Assembly (NCBI GenBank): GCA_013407085.1
Contig: JACCGJ010005812.1
Location: 1 to 64,000 of the forward strand
From: Atriophallophorus winterbourni
Taxonomy: Eukaryota > Platyhelminthes > Trematoda > Plagiorchiida > Microphallidae
Direction of reading: 5' to 3'
Length of the DNA: 64,000 bases
Both the position numbers and the translations under genes were made by a program. Below the pieces are notes generated by a model. That model searched no databases. It was not told where the DNA came from and saw nothing but the letters and a program-made list of their open reading frames with translations. The number at the start of each line of letters is the position of its first letter. Positions within the stretch are counted from its first letter, which is position 1. This document shows, piece after piece, positions 22,806-33,779 of this stretch.

Positions 22806-23025
22806 TATGGTATGAAAGCACAAGCCTGATCGAAGCAAAGTGCGGCACAGTAAGAGACTGCATGTGTGCTAAGATACTGTCAGGTTGCCCAGGCCTAGAC
22901 AGATATGAGAAAGGAAAAAGAAATGGTGGTGAGTGTCCAGCGTGTTGCAGCATGCCGCTCACTACCGGTGGCCAATTTATTTAGCACGGTGTTAGCCGTA
23001 CAGCACAGAAGTATTGCACGAAAGG
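22806..23025 (+). repeat. SINE-like repeat family 1, near full-length
   Basis: From 'gtatgaaagcacaagcctg' to 'cagcacagaagtattgcacg'. Confidence 0.7.
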
Positions 23026-23619
23026 GGAAGATGCAAAAAATGAGTAAAAGGCAGGTTTTTTTTGTAGTTTCCCTGCATGCTATTTTCTTTTTTCTCGTTT
23101 TTCATCAAATATAAAACTGGATAAAAATGATCACGCACATAATAGAATACACTGACTCCAATGAGTTCAGTTTACAGCCATATCCCGTTTGGTTTTAGAC
23201 CAAATAATATGTGGATTTTTACTCCCACCCAAGGTAAACGAAATGCAAACATCCCTACGCAGATAGCAGGATAGACCAGGTTTCCCAGCCACAATTGCAT
23301 CATCATCATCATCAAAGACAGCAATACACCGGCAGCACGTACCGAATGCTTAACTGCCACACAACCATGAAAAAGTAAAATCCCAAAAGATGGGGAAGGG
23401 TGGGACTTAAATTGCTACGGCTTCTATAGAAAAGTAAGCACAAATAAACTGGGATGCGGTGCCTACACCTCGGATGGAACATACAGTCAAACAACTTTCG
23501 TGAACGAGTAGAGCGACATCAGCACGGCAGTTTCCTTGCGGCTTTCACTGGCATGCATCATAACAAGCTTTCCTCGTCACTCCGCTTGACAAGAAACACG
23601 GTTAAGCAAACACTCCAAT
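23026..23619. other. Low-copy repeat pieces between LINE fragments
   Basis: About 23030-23110 resembles a LINE 3' UTR. A (CAT)n run lies at 23299-23313. 23295-23395 and 23480-23560 are relatives of 3105-3200 and 7215-7300. No gene. Confidence 0.35.
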
Positions 23620-24700
23620 AAGATGCTTAGTGCAAGACCGTCATTGAACACGGTTTCGGGACATATCCTGAAGCGTAACTAGCCATTGCGATATCTGATC
23701 GCGGGGACACCAGCCTGGAAGACGCGCTGCGCCTACTTTGGAAAGGTTACTAGTAAGGGTTTTTAACTGCTTATGCCATGTGACGTTTTGGCCACCCCGA
23801 GATTTAGGCCATTCTGGATGTGGCGTCGCAAAAAGAATCTGTTTCGGAAGTCGGTGGTCCGGCATCCGTAAAACGTGACCCAGCCAGCGTAACCTATGCA
23901 GGTTGATCTGCTTCTCTATATCGACATTATTACCCAACAACTTATTTCGGAGAGCATCGGTGCGCATACGATTGCAACAGCTAACTCCTAGAATGTTGCG
24001 GAGACACCGGTTGTCAAATACTTGGAGACGCTGAATGTGTTCTTTACGTAAGGTCCAGGTTTCGCACCCATATAGTAACACAGCCCGAACTGTCGCTTTA
24101 TAGACTCTACCCTTGAGTATCAGAGATAATCCTTTCTGACGCCAGAGGTTACCTAGGTTGCGGAATGCTACGGTCGCTTTAGAAATACGTGCCGAGACCT
24201 CGTCATCTAACGATGCAGAATTATTGATACAACTACCGAGATACGTAAAACGATCTACAATTTCAAGAGCCTGATTGTCAAGTAATAAAGTGCTATTCGA
24301 TATGTCGATGTCCTGCAGCAGAACACTGCACTTAGAGGGTGCAAAACGCATTCCAAATGCGGGCGCAATACTAGATAGCTTGTTCAGTATCGCATGTGCA
24401 TGTGTACGAGTCGAAGAGCAGAACTATATCATCAGCATAATCCAAGTCGAGAAGCTTGACGCCTGGCATTATGTGAACTCTCGAAGAAGTGCGATGTCAT
24501 CCACACACTCTAGATCGATCGGACTTTCATCCGGCAGAAGTTTACCACATGCGCCCATCGTTAATCACGAGGTTGAAAAGGAACGAGATATGGCAGCCTT
24601 GCCCCCCCCCCGCTGGATATTCTGGACGAGGACAACTGTCCGTGCGCTCGGACCCTGTCCGAAGTTTGGCAATATAATACTTTACAGATGCAAACATACT
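23620..24700 (-). pseudogene. LINE reverse transcriptase, C-terminal half
   Basis: Minus strand, reading from about 24,640. Weak remains of the QGC-x-I-S-x-x-LFN-x-VI motif come first, then DLDYADDIVLLFDS with the catalytic YADD near 24,440. After a frameshift follows an uninterrupted 236-codon frame (24351-23641) with FTYLGSCINN, VLLYGCETW, LRWLGHVLRMPDHRLP and GGQNVTW blocks. These are standard C-terminal blocks of fluke RTE-like LINEs. Frameshifts and the missing endonuclease show it is dead. Confidence 0.8.
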
Positions 24701-24814
24701 TATCGGGCATTCTGTGTCTTAGCAGACAGTTCTAAAGATCGATTGAACTGAAAAACGGTCTGCGGTCACGGAATACCACGATAGTTAGGGTACGAAGCTG
24801 ATGTTGTTGTTGTG

Positions 24815-25362
24815 TGCGATTATTCTCTTGGAGGATGAGTCGGCTTCACTGAAGATTCTTGGGAATTTGGGTACAAAGCGGCGTCCCCAGCACTATTCGG
24901 TGTTTGTTCGAGTCAACTTCTCTAGCCTTTGCACAACTAAGTGCGACCTGCAAAACAGCAGGGAGTTGCCAGAAAGAGGTGGTGTGCACCAACTAACCGT
25001 CTACCAGACTCTGTTCCAGGTTTTTCCTCAGGGTTTTCTTCCGAAGCCTTTCCCGCGATCGGGTATCACGCAAGGCAGCGGAGGTCTAAAATCAGGGTTT
25101 TGCTTCCCTTAGTTGAAATGCCCTCCCAGGCTAACGAGCTACATCTCCCGGAAGCAAACTGGTTTTCAGGCGCCAGTCACTGGCCCTCACCCCTTCTCCT
25201 GTTGGTAGAAGCAGTTCCGTCAGGCTCGGGGAGCCACTCGCGCAGGTCAGAAGCTGGACTTAGTTATCGGAGGCCATTTGAGACGCGCGTCATATGGGAG
25301 CATTTAATAGACAGTGGGAGCTTATCCCCACCGCCACCCCGGCTACGATGACCTCAACCGGC
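24815..25362 (-). repeat. RTE-tailed non-autonomous repeat (family 2), minus strand
   Basis: An inverted copy of the repeat at 3310 and 8430, from 'ggtcatcgtagccggggtgg' to 'gactcatcctccaagagaataatcgcac' on the minus strand. Confidence 0.75.
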
Positions 25363-27073
25363 ACTAAACGCAGTTTGTTCCTCATGGAGTAGCTCCTCCG
25401 GTCTGACAATCAACCGGTGCTATTACAATGAGACATTGTATATATAGATTTATTTTGCAATCCATTTCACTCAACTTCTGTTTCGCTTGTTATTACGCTA
25501 ATACATATCTGCCTTTTATCATGAATACAACCAAAATGCTTCGCTTAAATAATAAATCGTGGTGATAAGATGATTAAGGTGGCTAACGGCACGGTATTTT
25601 TTTCAAAAAATGTGTTTCGAGTTTTTTAGAAAATGATTTTGTCTAAAAATACCTATTACTATGAAAATAAAGGAGTTTTTGAAGGACTGGTTTGAAAGAT
25701 TTTTTCCGAAGTCGCCAGATGGCCCCTAATACGCCAACTTTCAAGCCTTGGTCAAGGGCAGCTGCAGCGATTGAGGTAAAGTTGCAGTTTACCACAAGCA
25801 CAGTGATAGCACACACCAAATGAGAACTCCTGGAGTCGGAATACAAAGGTGTATGGGATGAGGCACGCGGTACAATAGAATGTCGTAGACAAGTCCTGTG
25901 GTTGATGCGCAGCTGGGTCGCTGGATGATTGTTCACAGGTCCTTGTCTGGATGCGCAGCCGGATGGCTGCGTAGCAGCAGCTAGCGGCGGCCAAAGGTAA
26001 ACGAACTCCGACGAGCACGGGGTAGAGTCCGACAAAACAAAGGCATTGAGAATCAATATAATATAAATTAGAATAACCAACATTATCATTCTTATTCACA
26101 ATAGGAACGTAGAAAGAGTTTGACATCCTTTTCTACGTGTTGTGCGATATGAAAGCAAACGATAATATTGGCGCAAAATACAAAAGACACATAAGAAATG
26201 ACGCTTCGTTACACCGCCCCCCCCCCATTTTCAGTTTTTGCTTCGCTACGAAACTCCCGCCATGTTGCATATCGAAGGAAAGGTGAAGAAACGGCCTTGA
26301 AAGTAACTAATTTTCCACGAGGAAAATTTCATTCACAAAGGCACAATTAGGTCAAAAAGGAAGAGCATTATGCATTCTTATTGACCCACAGTTCCGGTGT
26401 CAATTCTCTCGAATGTTGAATTTCAGTCGCGTGTGGATTTTGTTTTCGCCAATTTTTGTAGTAAACTTTGAGTTAAAAAAATAAAATAAACATGTGCGCG
26501 TAAAAAATGACAAGGATTGCAATACAAGTATTTTAATCAGTGCATCTTTCTTAGTTGTAAGTGGCTTTTTCTAACCTTTACAATAATATTGTTCTCGCAT
26601 GCACAACTACCCAAAAACGGTTGACTTATCTTCTTTTGCATCTTAGTGCACACTATACACTCTGATAACCTTGCAAAAATACTTGCGTTCATTTCAAACC
26701 TTTTCAATTGCTCACACTAAGATGAGCAAAATATGTATTTTTCGAAAAAAATGTGTATAAAAATACTTACCAAATGTTTGTTTTAAAAGAAAATAACAAA
26801 ATTAAAAACAGTAATACATCTTTATATAGACACACAACACACCAAATTTCAAATAATGACTTTGAATATTTTTCGAGATACAAAATTAAACGTAAAATCA
26901 TCATTTTTCCATACCTTAAACGGAATGGCTCGATGCAGAGCGGCGGAATGCACGGTGCATGGCCCAAAGCGGATCGATTATTAACTAGTTCATAGACTGT
27001 TCTTCTGATCCTCATACGAGAAACGAATCCGCCGATTACAAACAATAAATAGAAACACCCTCCAAACTCTGCA
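25363..27073. other. AT-rich intergenic stretch, few repeats
   Basis: Two overlapping minus-strand frames (25643-26126) have no domain I recognise. No LINE, SINE or LTR landmark was seen. It could be the 5' flank of the candidate exon at 27074. Confidence 0.3.
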
Positions 27074-27202
27074 ATGTCACACGCATACCTCAACTGCAAT
27101 TTAAATTTTGAGCCGCTGTATCTTGAGTGGATCGATAATCTCACATCGTACGCCCAGGAAGAACGCCTCTCTCAATTGTTGTTAGAACACATTGTTCCTT
27201 AG
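27074..27202 (+). CDS. Unrecognised candidate exon
   Basis: ATG at 27074 opens 42 codons (MSHAYLNCNLNFEPLYLEWI, then DNLTSYAQEERLSQLLLEHI) to a TAG at 27200. The acidic, amphipathic composition looks like real protein rather than repeat, and no window repeat matches it. A second open frame (27214-27471) starts just after in another frame and could be joined by a short intron. I cannot name a family. Confidence 0.3.
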   Translation: MSHAYLNCNLNFEPLYLEWIDNLTSYAQEERLSQLLLEHIVP

Positions 27203-27539
27203 TTGACACTTTTGTGAAACTCCCGGCCTTGGTCGTTTACCAAGATGACGATGGACCGACCAATTGTTTGTTAGTTGATCGTGCATTATCTAAGAAACCG
27301 TTAGCTCTCCGATTCTGGCTTCACAGTTATTTAGCTTTGTCCGAAGGAAGTCCAACAGGGCTTAAAATGTCATCCTACAAGCTTGATAGCCCACAAAATT
27401 CCGGTCAAATTTCTCGAAAAAAACGCAAGTTAAATCGACCTTGCAGAATACCTGTCAACGGCAAAAAGTAGTTGAACGTTTAAGCGAAGTTTGGAAAATT
27501 TGTTGTTTACATTTGCGACTACTCATCCGTACCAAGCCC

Positions 27540-27815
27540 ATCAAACCATTCACAAAGTTGATCACGACGGTCCATAATAGTAGCACTGGACTCGAGTTTC
27601 GCTCTTATTTGAGCTCATGAGCAGTGCATATCCTCCGCTTCGGGTGGGACTCGAACCCCCGACCATCACAATTGTAGTCCCATGCCTTAACGACTTGGGC
27701 TACAGTCCACCGTGTGGCTGATCGCAAATAAGCGTTTATGAGCTGTTCTCCAGACTGAAACATTTGAGTCGCTTTGTTTTCCAGATCAGTCTAGAAGGAG
27801 CCAGCAACATCTGTC
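27540..27815 (-). repeat. Hammerhead SINE, minus-strand copy
   Basis: The minus strand shows the leader 'cagtctggagaacagctcat', A box TAGCCCAAGTCGTTAAGG, B box GGTTCGAGTCCC, the ribozyme region and the 3' module ending in 'gtttgatgggct'. The 5' end abuts an LTR fragment near 27816. Confidence 0.75.
27583..27627 (-). ncRNA. Hammerhead ribozyme with a core substitution
   Basis: All stems are intact (GCACTG/CAGTGC, GCTC/GAGC, ACTCGAGT), but the core reads CTCATGA instead of CTGATGA. The changed base is the conserved core G at position 5, whose loss abolishes cleavage in studied hammerheads. Confidence 0.7.
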
Positions 27816-27889
27816 GTTGCGTTCTATCGATCGATGAGTTGTTCTAACCCAACAGCCAGGAAAACAGAACGAGACCAGAAAGGGTACGA
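27816..27889 (-). repeat. Fragment of the gypsy LTR found at 11.4-12.2 kb
   Basis: 'tgtcgttgcgttctatcgatc' to 'caacagccaggaaaacagaa' matches the inner part of that LTR. Confidence 0.6.
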
Positions 27890-27998
27890 ACGGCATGCAA
27901 ATGCAAACCAAAGTCAGTGGCGGCAGTGTGTTTTATTGTGTCATATTTTTTTTTATCCGGTATTATTGTATACAAAAACAAAACAATACAAAATCTCA
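27890..27998 (+). pseudogene. LINE 3' UTR fragment
   Basis: Matches 22490-22590: 'accaaagtcag.ggcggcagtg' through 'tatccggtattatt.tatacaaaaacaaa' to 'aaatc.catgc'. It joins directly to the duplicated PIX exon. Confidence 0.65.
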
Positions 27999-28281
27999 TG
28001 CGGGATCTACTTGTGTCCACATTGACGGATCTGATACATAACCAGATGGTGACAAATCGACTCTCGTGTTGTTTGACTGACTCGTCACTTGCCTCACAAA
28101 CTCCCGAGTCGTTCAACTCCCTTAACACGATGTAATCACAACGAAACACCAACTCCGCTGTGGGTTTCGAAAAGGTTAGTTTTGTTTTCAATCCTGCGTC
28201 GTGTTTTGGCGTTGGTATTTCATACAAGCTAGCAGTTTTATCGATTTATGTGGTCTGTCTTGAATCCTAGTTTTACATGTA
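27999..28281 (+). pseudogene. Partial duplicate of PIX exon 11 and intron 11
   Basis: It reads RDLLVSTLTDLIHNQMV and onward, the counterpart of the exon at 7666-7880. It then continues through the splice donor (GAAAAG|GTTAGT) into about 100 bp that match PIX intron 11 up to 'cctagttttacatg'. A 25-bp insertion and a stop break the exon. Because intron sequence is included, it arose from DNA duplication, not from a spliced mRNA. Confidence 0.75.
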
Positions 28282-28339
28282 TGATATTGTTACATGGCGA
28301 TCTACGCGAGTCTCTTGTCTTCGGTGCCTTTGCTGTATG

Positions 28340-28500
28340 GGTGTATGAACTCACAAGCCTGATCCTAGCAAAGTACCGCACAGTTATAGACCTGCAGATG
28401 GTCTAAGCTGCAGTCAGTTTGTCCAGGTTTAGATAGATGCGAGGGAAAATAGAAATGACCGTGAGACTCTAGCATGTTTCAGCACGCGAATGAATTTAGT
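28340..28500 (+). repeat. SINE-like repeat family 1, 3'-truncated
   Basis: 'gtatgaactcacaagcctgat' to 'gtttcagcacgcga', then unique sequence. Confidence 0.6.
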
Positions 28501-28935
28501 GTATAGCTAATTCACGATTTTACAGCTGAACAACCACCACTACTCGTTGTCTTACTCTCGTTTGTATCTGCCGTTTCAAGTCGTATCCGCGACTTGACGA
28601 AACGTGCGTTGAATCCATGACAATAGGTTTATCCAGGTCTATCCTCCTAGCTGAAGTAAATTCATAGCAAATCGTTTCAGCGCACTCATGTGCATCACTT
28701 GTAATTTATGTATGCTTATATGCAGCCGTGGTTGGCTGCCCCCTAGACTGCTCAAACTCGTTATTTCGTTCCACTCAGGCATGAAGGGCTCAGTCCATTT
28801 TAACGATTACAATTCAGAAGCATTTTAAATTTGCCGAGGCGTCAAACAAGTGTGTTTTCTTGCTTCCACGCTGTTTGGCATTTTCTTTGCTCTGTTTTTA
28901 AAGCACGCTTGAAGGACGAGGACAGAAGACATTTA
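28501..28935. other. Unassigned sequence
   Basis: A perfect 6-bp hairpin (AAGTCG...CGACTT) followed by GACGAAACGT at 28584-28613 resembles half of a Penelope hammerhead, but no CTGATGA core is present. Confidence 0.3.
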
Positions 28936-29554
28936 CCTACTTACGCGAAGTGATGGCAAGCTTTTCAACCTGAACCGGTGTAGAGCACAAATCAAGGCAC
29001 CAAATTTGCTTATCAGTGACCTGCTGTTTGCCGAAGAATCAGCCATTATTGTTCACTCTCAAGAAAACCTCCAGTCGCTAATGGACTGTTTTCCGTCGGC
29101 ATGCAAAGACTTAAGGCTAACAATCAGCATGAGCAAGACCAAAGTCATTGGTCAAGGGACTGTTTCGCCTCCCATCATCACTGTTGGAAACTGTCATCTT
29201 GAACCAGTACGTCATTCCACATATCTTGGTTCAACCATTGCGGATAACCTCTCGCTAGACACGGAGATTGATAAGCGGATTGGCAGAGCAGCTGTCATTT
29301 TGTCCCAATTGAACTCTCGTGTTTGGGGTAACCGCAAGCTGACTGTAAAGACGAAGATGATGGTATACAGCGCGTGCGTACTAAATGCTTTACTTTGCGG
29401 CAGGAAAACCTGGGCCACCAACGCAAGACACGAACGGAAGCTGAATGCTTTTCATCTTCGAAGCATCTGTCGAATCTTGAACATACCGTTAATGGACAGA
29501 ATGACTAATGCTGAAGTGCTTTCAATGGTAGTCTATAGAGCATGTTCACCCTAA
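28936..29554 (+). pseudogene. RTE/BovB-like LINE reverse transcriptase fragment
   Basis: The frame contains SDGKLFNLNRCRAQIK, SDLLFAEESAIIVHS (FADD changed to FAEE), LRLTISMSKTKVIGQG, STYLGSTIADNLSLDTEIDK and VYSACVLNALLCGRKTW. These are C-terminal RT blocks of the common RTE-type LINE. Both catalytic Asp positions are Glu. It stops at 29554, before the BEL element. Confidence 0.8.
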
Positions 29555-30355
29555 TGCGACATCGTTGCCTTTAACATGTTCAGGCTTGATGTGCAAATGA
29601 TATGTGGGGGAAGAGAGTTCCAAATAAAACAAACTCGCACAGCAAAGAAAAACCTCCGACAATTTGATCTGGAATGTGTGTAAATGACGATATCCAAATA
29701 GCTCGATATTGTATTCTATAATCTTTTCCAACCCGGTTAGAGTTACGCGCACGAATTTTCCAAACGTTGCAAAACCAATTTATTCGTAATAAACAATTTT
29801 CTATAAATAGCGGTACTGAACAAATATACACAAATGCAAAATATTACCTCAACACTGAAAATCCGGGATTGGTTTCAATAACAAATACGAGCGTCCATAA
29901 GCAGAAAATATGGCGCAGGTGAAATCAAGTACAATGCGAGCCAACAAATGGCGGGAAACATGATAGCATGCATGAGCATGTGATCCGTGGCCGAATACAA
30001 TGAATGCACCACGCATGAGGCCGTGTGCAATCACGGCCTGCTATAAAATATTTTTATGGGATAAGGAGCTTTTGGCCACAGTTTACTGAAAAAATTGTTG
30101 ACAACCTGTCACACTGTCTCGGTTATGAAAGTACGCATTGTAGGTAACGCTCGACAAAGTGACAGCCCTACCGCACTTCCCATGAGCATCGTTTTTATAT
30201 CATAATGTCTTTATAGTGCATGCGCACTGGCACCATTTAACACAGGTGCATCTTTAAGGGTCGCAGCCGTCTAGGTTTACTACTTACCACAAATTTCTTA
30301 CAGAGGTACAATGTAATCATGCGCCATCGTCAAAGAGCTACATTCCGACAACTCT

Positions 30356-30892
30356 CTACCTATCCTCTGCCCCTTCGAGGAGACAGAGGGATCTAACGTC
30401 CCTACTTATTAGGCCGTCAGCAGTTTTAATTGTCGCCTGTTTAACGAGGCCGTCAGTTCCCGGAAGGGTAGCAATTACCAATTCCATAGGCCATTTACTT
30501 CGGGGACAATTCATCTTCGTTAGAAGGACTAAAACTCCCGTCAGGAGGTTTCGCTGTGGTTTAAGCCACTTACGAGTTATTCCCTGCGTTGGAAAATGCT
30601 CACGCTTCCAACGTTTCGAAAATTTATCTGCTAACTGACGTGCTTGTCGCCATCTTTTTGTCATTCTTTCTCTTAAAGGAATATTGTCGTCGATCAAGCT
30701 AGCGTTAGATCTGTGTAGCAACAAATCATTGGAAGAGAGTGCTGATGGTCTTTCTGGGTCATCATAAATCGGGTCGATCGGTCGATGATTCATTATTCTT
30801 CCAGCTTCTGCAAGTGCAGTCAACTTTACTTCGTCCGAAACAACCTGTTCCTTTACAAGATGGCTTATTATCTTACATATTGTTCTGATCAT
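30356..30892 (-). pseudogene. BEL/Pao pol, C-terminal domain
   Basis: 178 codons with NHRPIDPIYDDPERPSALSS, SLIDDNIPLRERMTKRWRQA and the P-x-S-x-W-P-M-x-L-V stretch: the integrase tail known as DUF5641 in BEL/Pao polyproteins. Confidence 0.8.
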
Positions 30893-31010
30893 CCGCTCTC
30901 ACGCTCCACCGCGATGGCTGGCTGATGGGCTATTGGAATGCCATTCTATAACGTGTTTAGCTGTCGCGTCGGTGATAAGGCTTTGATTCAGAGAACGGTA
31001 ATTTTTTTAG

Positions 31011-31634
31011 TTATGTTTCAGCTCCAAAGAAATCAGATCCATTGTCGCTATAGAAAGCGCTTGGAGTTCCTCTCCTACATACGAATCTATCTAAGGCCAT
31101 TAGAAATGCGTCTGTGGTAAGGTCATGAACTAATTCAATGTGGACTGCCCGTATCTGCACGCGTGTGAATAAACAGTCATAGCGTTTGGTTTCGCCTCTC
31201 CCATGCCTAACAAGGAAGGGACCGAAATAATCAACACCGGTGTGACTAAAGGCATGCAATCCCCTGTCGGTTCTAAATTTCGGGCGAGGCGCCATGGCCT
31301 GATGGCAAGGAAGAGCATGCAGGCGTCTGCATTCCATACACGAACGCAACACTCTTTTTACTACCGCCATTCCTTTCATGATCCAGTACTCCCGACGAAT
31401 ACTAGACAGCACGTGTGAAGCTCAAGAATGTCCATATACTAAGTAGTGATGCTGTATTATCAAGTCGGTGACTGCGTCTTTATTTGGTAAAATGGGAAGC
31501 CATTTCTTTATCCTTTTACATACTCTGCCCCCTAGGCAGATAACTCTCTCTACTACAACTGGCTTGAGAGCAAGTAACTGCTTCGGGATTTTATTGTGCT
31601 CGGCTAACTCTGGGAAGTGTTTCAGATTCAACAT
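31011..31634 (-). pseudogene. BEL/Pao pol, integrase
   Basis: Two frames. 31634-31422 holds the zinc-binding entry (LPILPNKDAVTDLIIQHHYL). 31412-31011 holds REYWIMKGMAVVKRVLRSCM, GVDYFGPFLVRHGRG and TPSAFYSDNGSDFFGAE, the D...D of the integrase catalytic triad. Confidence 0.8.
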
Positions 31635-32668
31635 ACGTATAATGTGTGCCCTGGCACGATAAGCTCATCGGGTTTAATACTACCGATGTTCAAAGTGAGG
31701 TCTGTTCTGCTGCGCTTCTTAATAAGTAGATATATTTTGAACCTGCTGAGCCAAGAAATTTTTCTCAACAAATTTATCCACCCGCAGCTGCGTGCTACCA
31801 TGTTATGGAACCATTGCAGATTTATCAAGTTACTGCTTACGGCGCCAACTTTCTTGAATTCTATTGTACTATTATCAATTACGGGAAAGGACTCATTAGG
31901 CCAGCTTTTTTTGTTTGTTAACAGGAACTCGGGTCCATCCAGCCAAAACCTAAGTTTTTTATCCGGTCTAGACTCTATTCCTCTGGACGCAACATCTGCA
32001 GGATTGTGCTCCGATGAAACATGGCGCCACTGTGACAGGTCGGATAGTTCCCGTATTCGCCTGATACGATTGGCTACAAAGGTCGCATACCGTGATGAGG
32101 TGTTTGATATATATCGCAAAGCAATCGCCGAATCAGTCCATAGCGTCTCGTGATTCAATGTTAAATCTAATTCCTTTACCAATTGGGATGACAGTTTGCT
32201 AGCTACAAGTGCTGCTGTCAACTCGAGACGGGGTATAGTGATAAACTTAACCGGGGCCACGCGTGATTTTCCACAGAGAAAGCGACATTGACGCCAGCCA
32301 TCGGTTAGTTCAACGCACAGGTATGCGACTACGCCGTAACCGGACTCTGATGCATCGGGAAACAAGAGTAACTCAAAGTGCGTACAATCGTTGTTATCAG
32401 GTATCAGGCAACGTGGAACTTCTAGAGTTGCGATTATTGTAAGCAGGGACAACCATTTGTTATACTTCGTTAATGCGATTCCATTCAAGTTAGTATCGTA
32501 ACCTACCTTATTTCGACACGCCTCTTGCATAATTAATTTCCCCAAAAGTAATACAGGGGCGTCGAATCCCAGGGGGTCGAAAATTGATGTTATATAAGCA
32601 AGAAGTGATCTTCTAGTCGGATGATGAATAGGTTCTTGCATGTCAAACATAAAGACATCCCTGTTCAA
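31628..32668 (-). pseudogene. BEL/Pao pol, connection and RNase H region
   Basis: 346 uninterrupted codons: LLAYITSIFDPLGFDAPVLL, LFPDASESGYGVVAYL, ITIPRLELTAALVASKL, LWTDSAIALRYI and SSEHNPADVASRGI. This is the Pao-type region between RT and integrase (A17 family) with its RNase H motifs. Confidence 0.85.
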
Positions 32669-32688
32669 ATTCTACTTGATGCCTAAAG

Positions 32689-33300
32689 TTATTTCAACGG
32701 ATTCTCCGAACAAAAATTGCTCATCGACGTGGATAAGGACTCCGGACTTACGTTACTTAACACTTCTTTTCTGTTGCAGGACCACTTGACCAGTTGAAAT
32801 CCACCATGCACAAGAAATTTAGGCAAGTTTGTAACGATGGCCTTTGCATGCTCGACCGAACTCGCAGAAGCGAGGAAGTCATCGACGTTAAACTGCTTCC
32901 ATAAACCTTCCTCTATTCTATAATCCAAACTCTCACTGTGATCCCTAAATGTCTGCCTAAGCACATAGTTGGCGCAGAACGCAGAGGATTTCGCTCTGAA
33001 CGGATGCACGTTCCATTCATAGACGTCAGGCTCTGCGTTGGGTTTATCGTCCTTCCACCAAAACGTGCTGACTGCCCATTTATCTCTTTCGGGCAATCGA
33101 ACTTGCAAGAATATATATCTTTGATATCAGCACATAAAGCTATTGAGTACCAGCGAAACCTGTGAAGGAACCCAGTGAGACTGTTGACAATGTCTGGCCC
33201 GGTAAGCAGCATGTCATTTATGGAAGGTTCTTTAAATTTCGCTGCGCAGTCAAAAACGATTCGCAGCTTCTCTGAATTTTTTGGATTGATCACCGGATGT
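32689..33300 (-). pseudogene. BEL/Pao pol, reverse transcriptase
   Basis: Two overlapping frames: HPVINPKNSEKLRIVFDCAA and SINDMLLTGPDIVNSL, then VYEWNVHPFRAKSSAFCANY and FNVDDFLASASS, where the catalytic YVDD is NVDD. A frameshift near 33,110 separates them. Confidence 0.8.
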
Positions 33301-33779
33301 TAGGGTAAAAACCATCGATTACCCAGAAATTGTTGAGTACTGTAAATGACGATATCCAAATAGTTCGAAATTGTATTCTATAATCTTTTCCAACCCGGTT
33401 AGAGTTACGCGCACGAATTTTCCAAACGTTCCAAAACCAATTTATTCGTAATGAACAATTTTTATAAATAGCGGTACTGAACAAATATACACAAATGCAA
33501 AATATTACCTCAACACTGAAAATCCGGGATTAGTTTCAATGACAATTACGAGCGTCCATAAGCAGAAAATATGGGGCAGGTGAAATCAAGTAGAATGCGA
33601 GCCAACAAATGGCGGGAAAGATTAAAACAAAAATAAGAAGGGTGTAAAAGGATGAAGACAATTTCTGGTAAAATATTTAAAAACATCAAAAATGAATGTG
33701 TACAATTTGTTGGGAGCACAAAATAGGGAGTCCATTCAGGCCAAATAATTAACTTAACTTGAATGTGAATATAATATTT

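Larger units (their letters stand above)
29679..33619 (-). mobile_element. BEL/Pao LTR retrotransposon, deleted
   Basis: Minus strand. A 3' LTR at 29679-30242 (TGTTAAATGGTGCC at its start, TTTACA at its end) and a partial 5' LTR at 33341-33619 flank a pol region. The right LTR lacks roughly its first half. pol starts inside the reverse transcriptase only about 40 bp from the right LTR, so gag, protease and the front of RT are missing. Several frameshifts split the rest. The DNA of the two LTR copies differs at only a few positions by eye. Confidence 0.8.

Noticed and set aside
28560..28620. Hairpin with GACGAAACGT resembling a Penelope hammerhead
   Set aside because: The CTGATGA core is absent, so only half of the motif is present.
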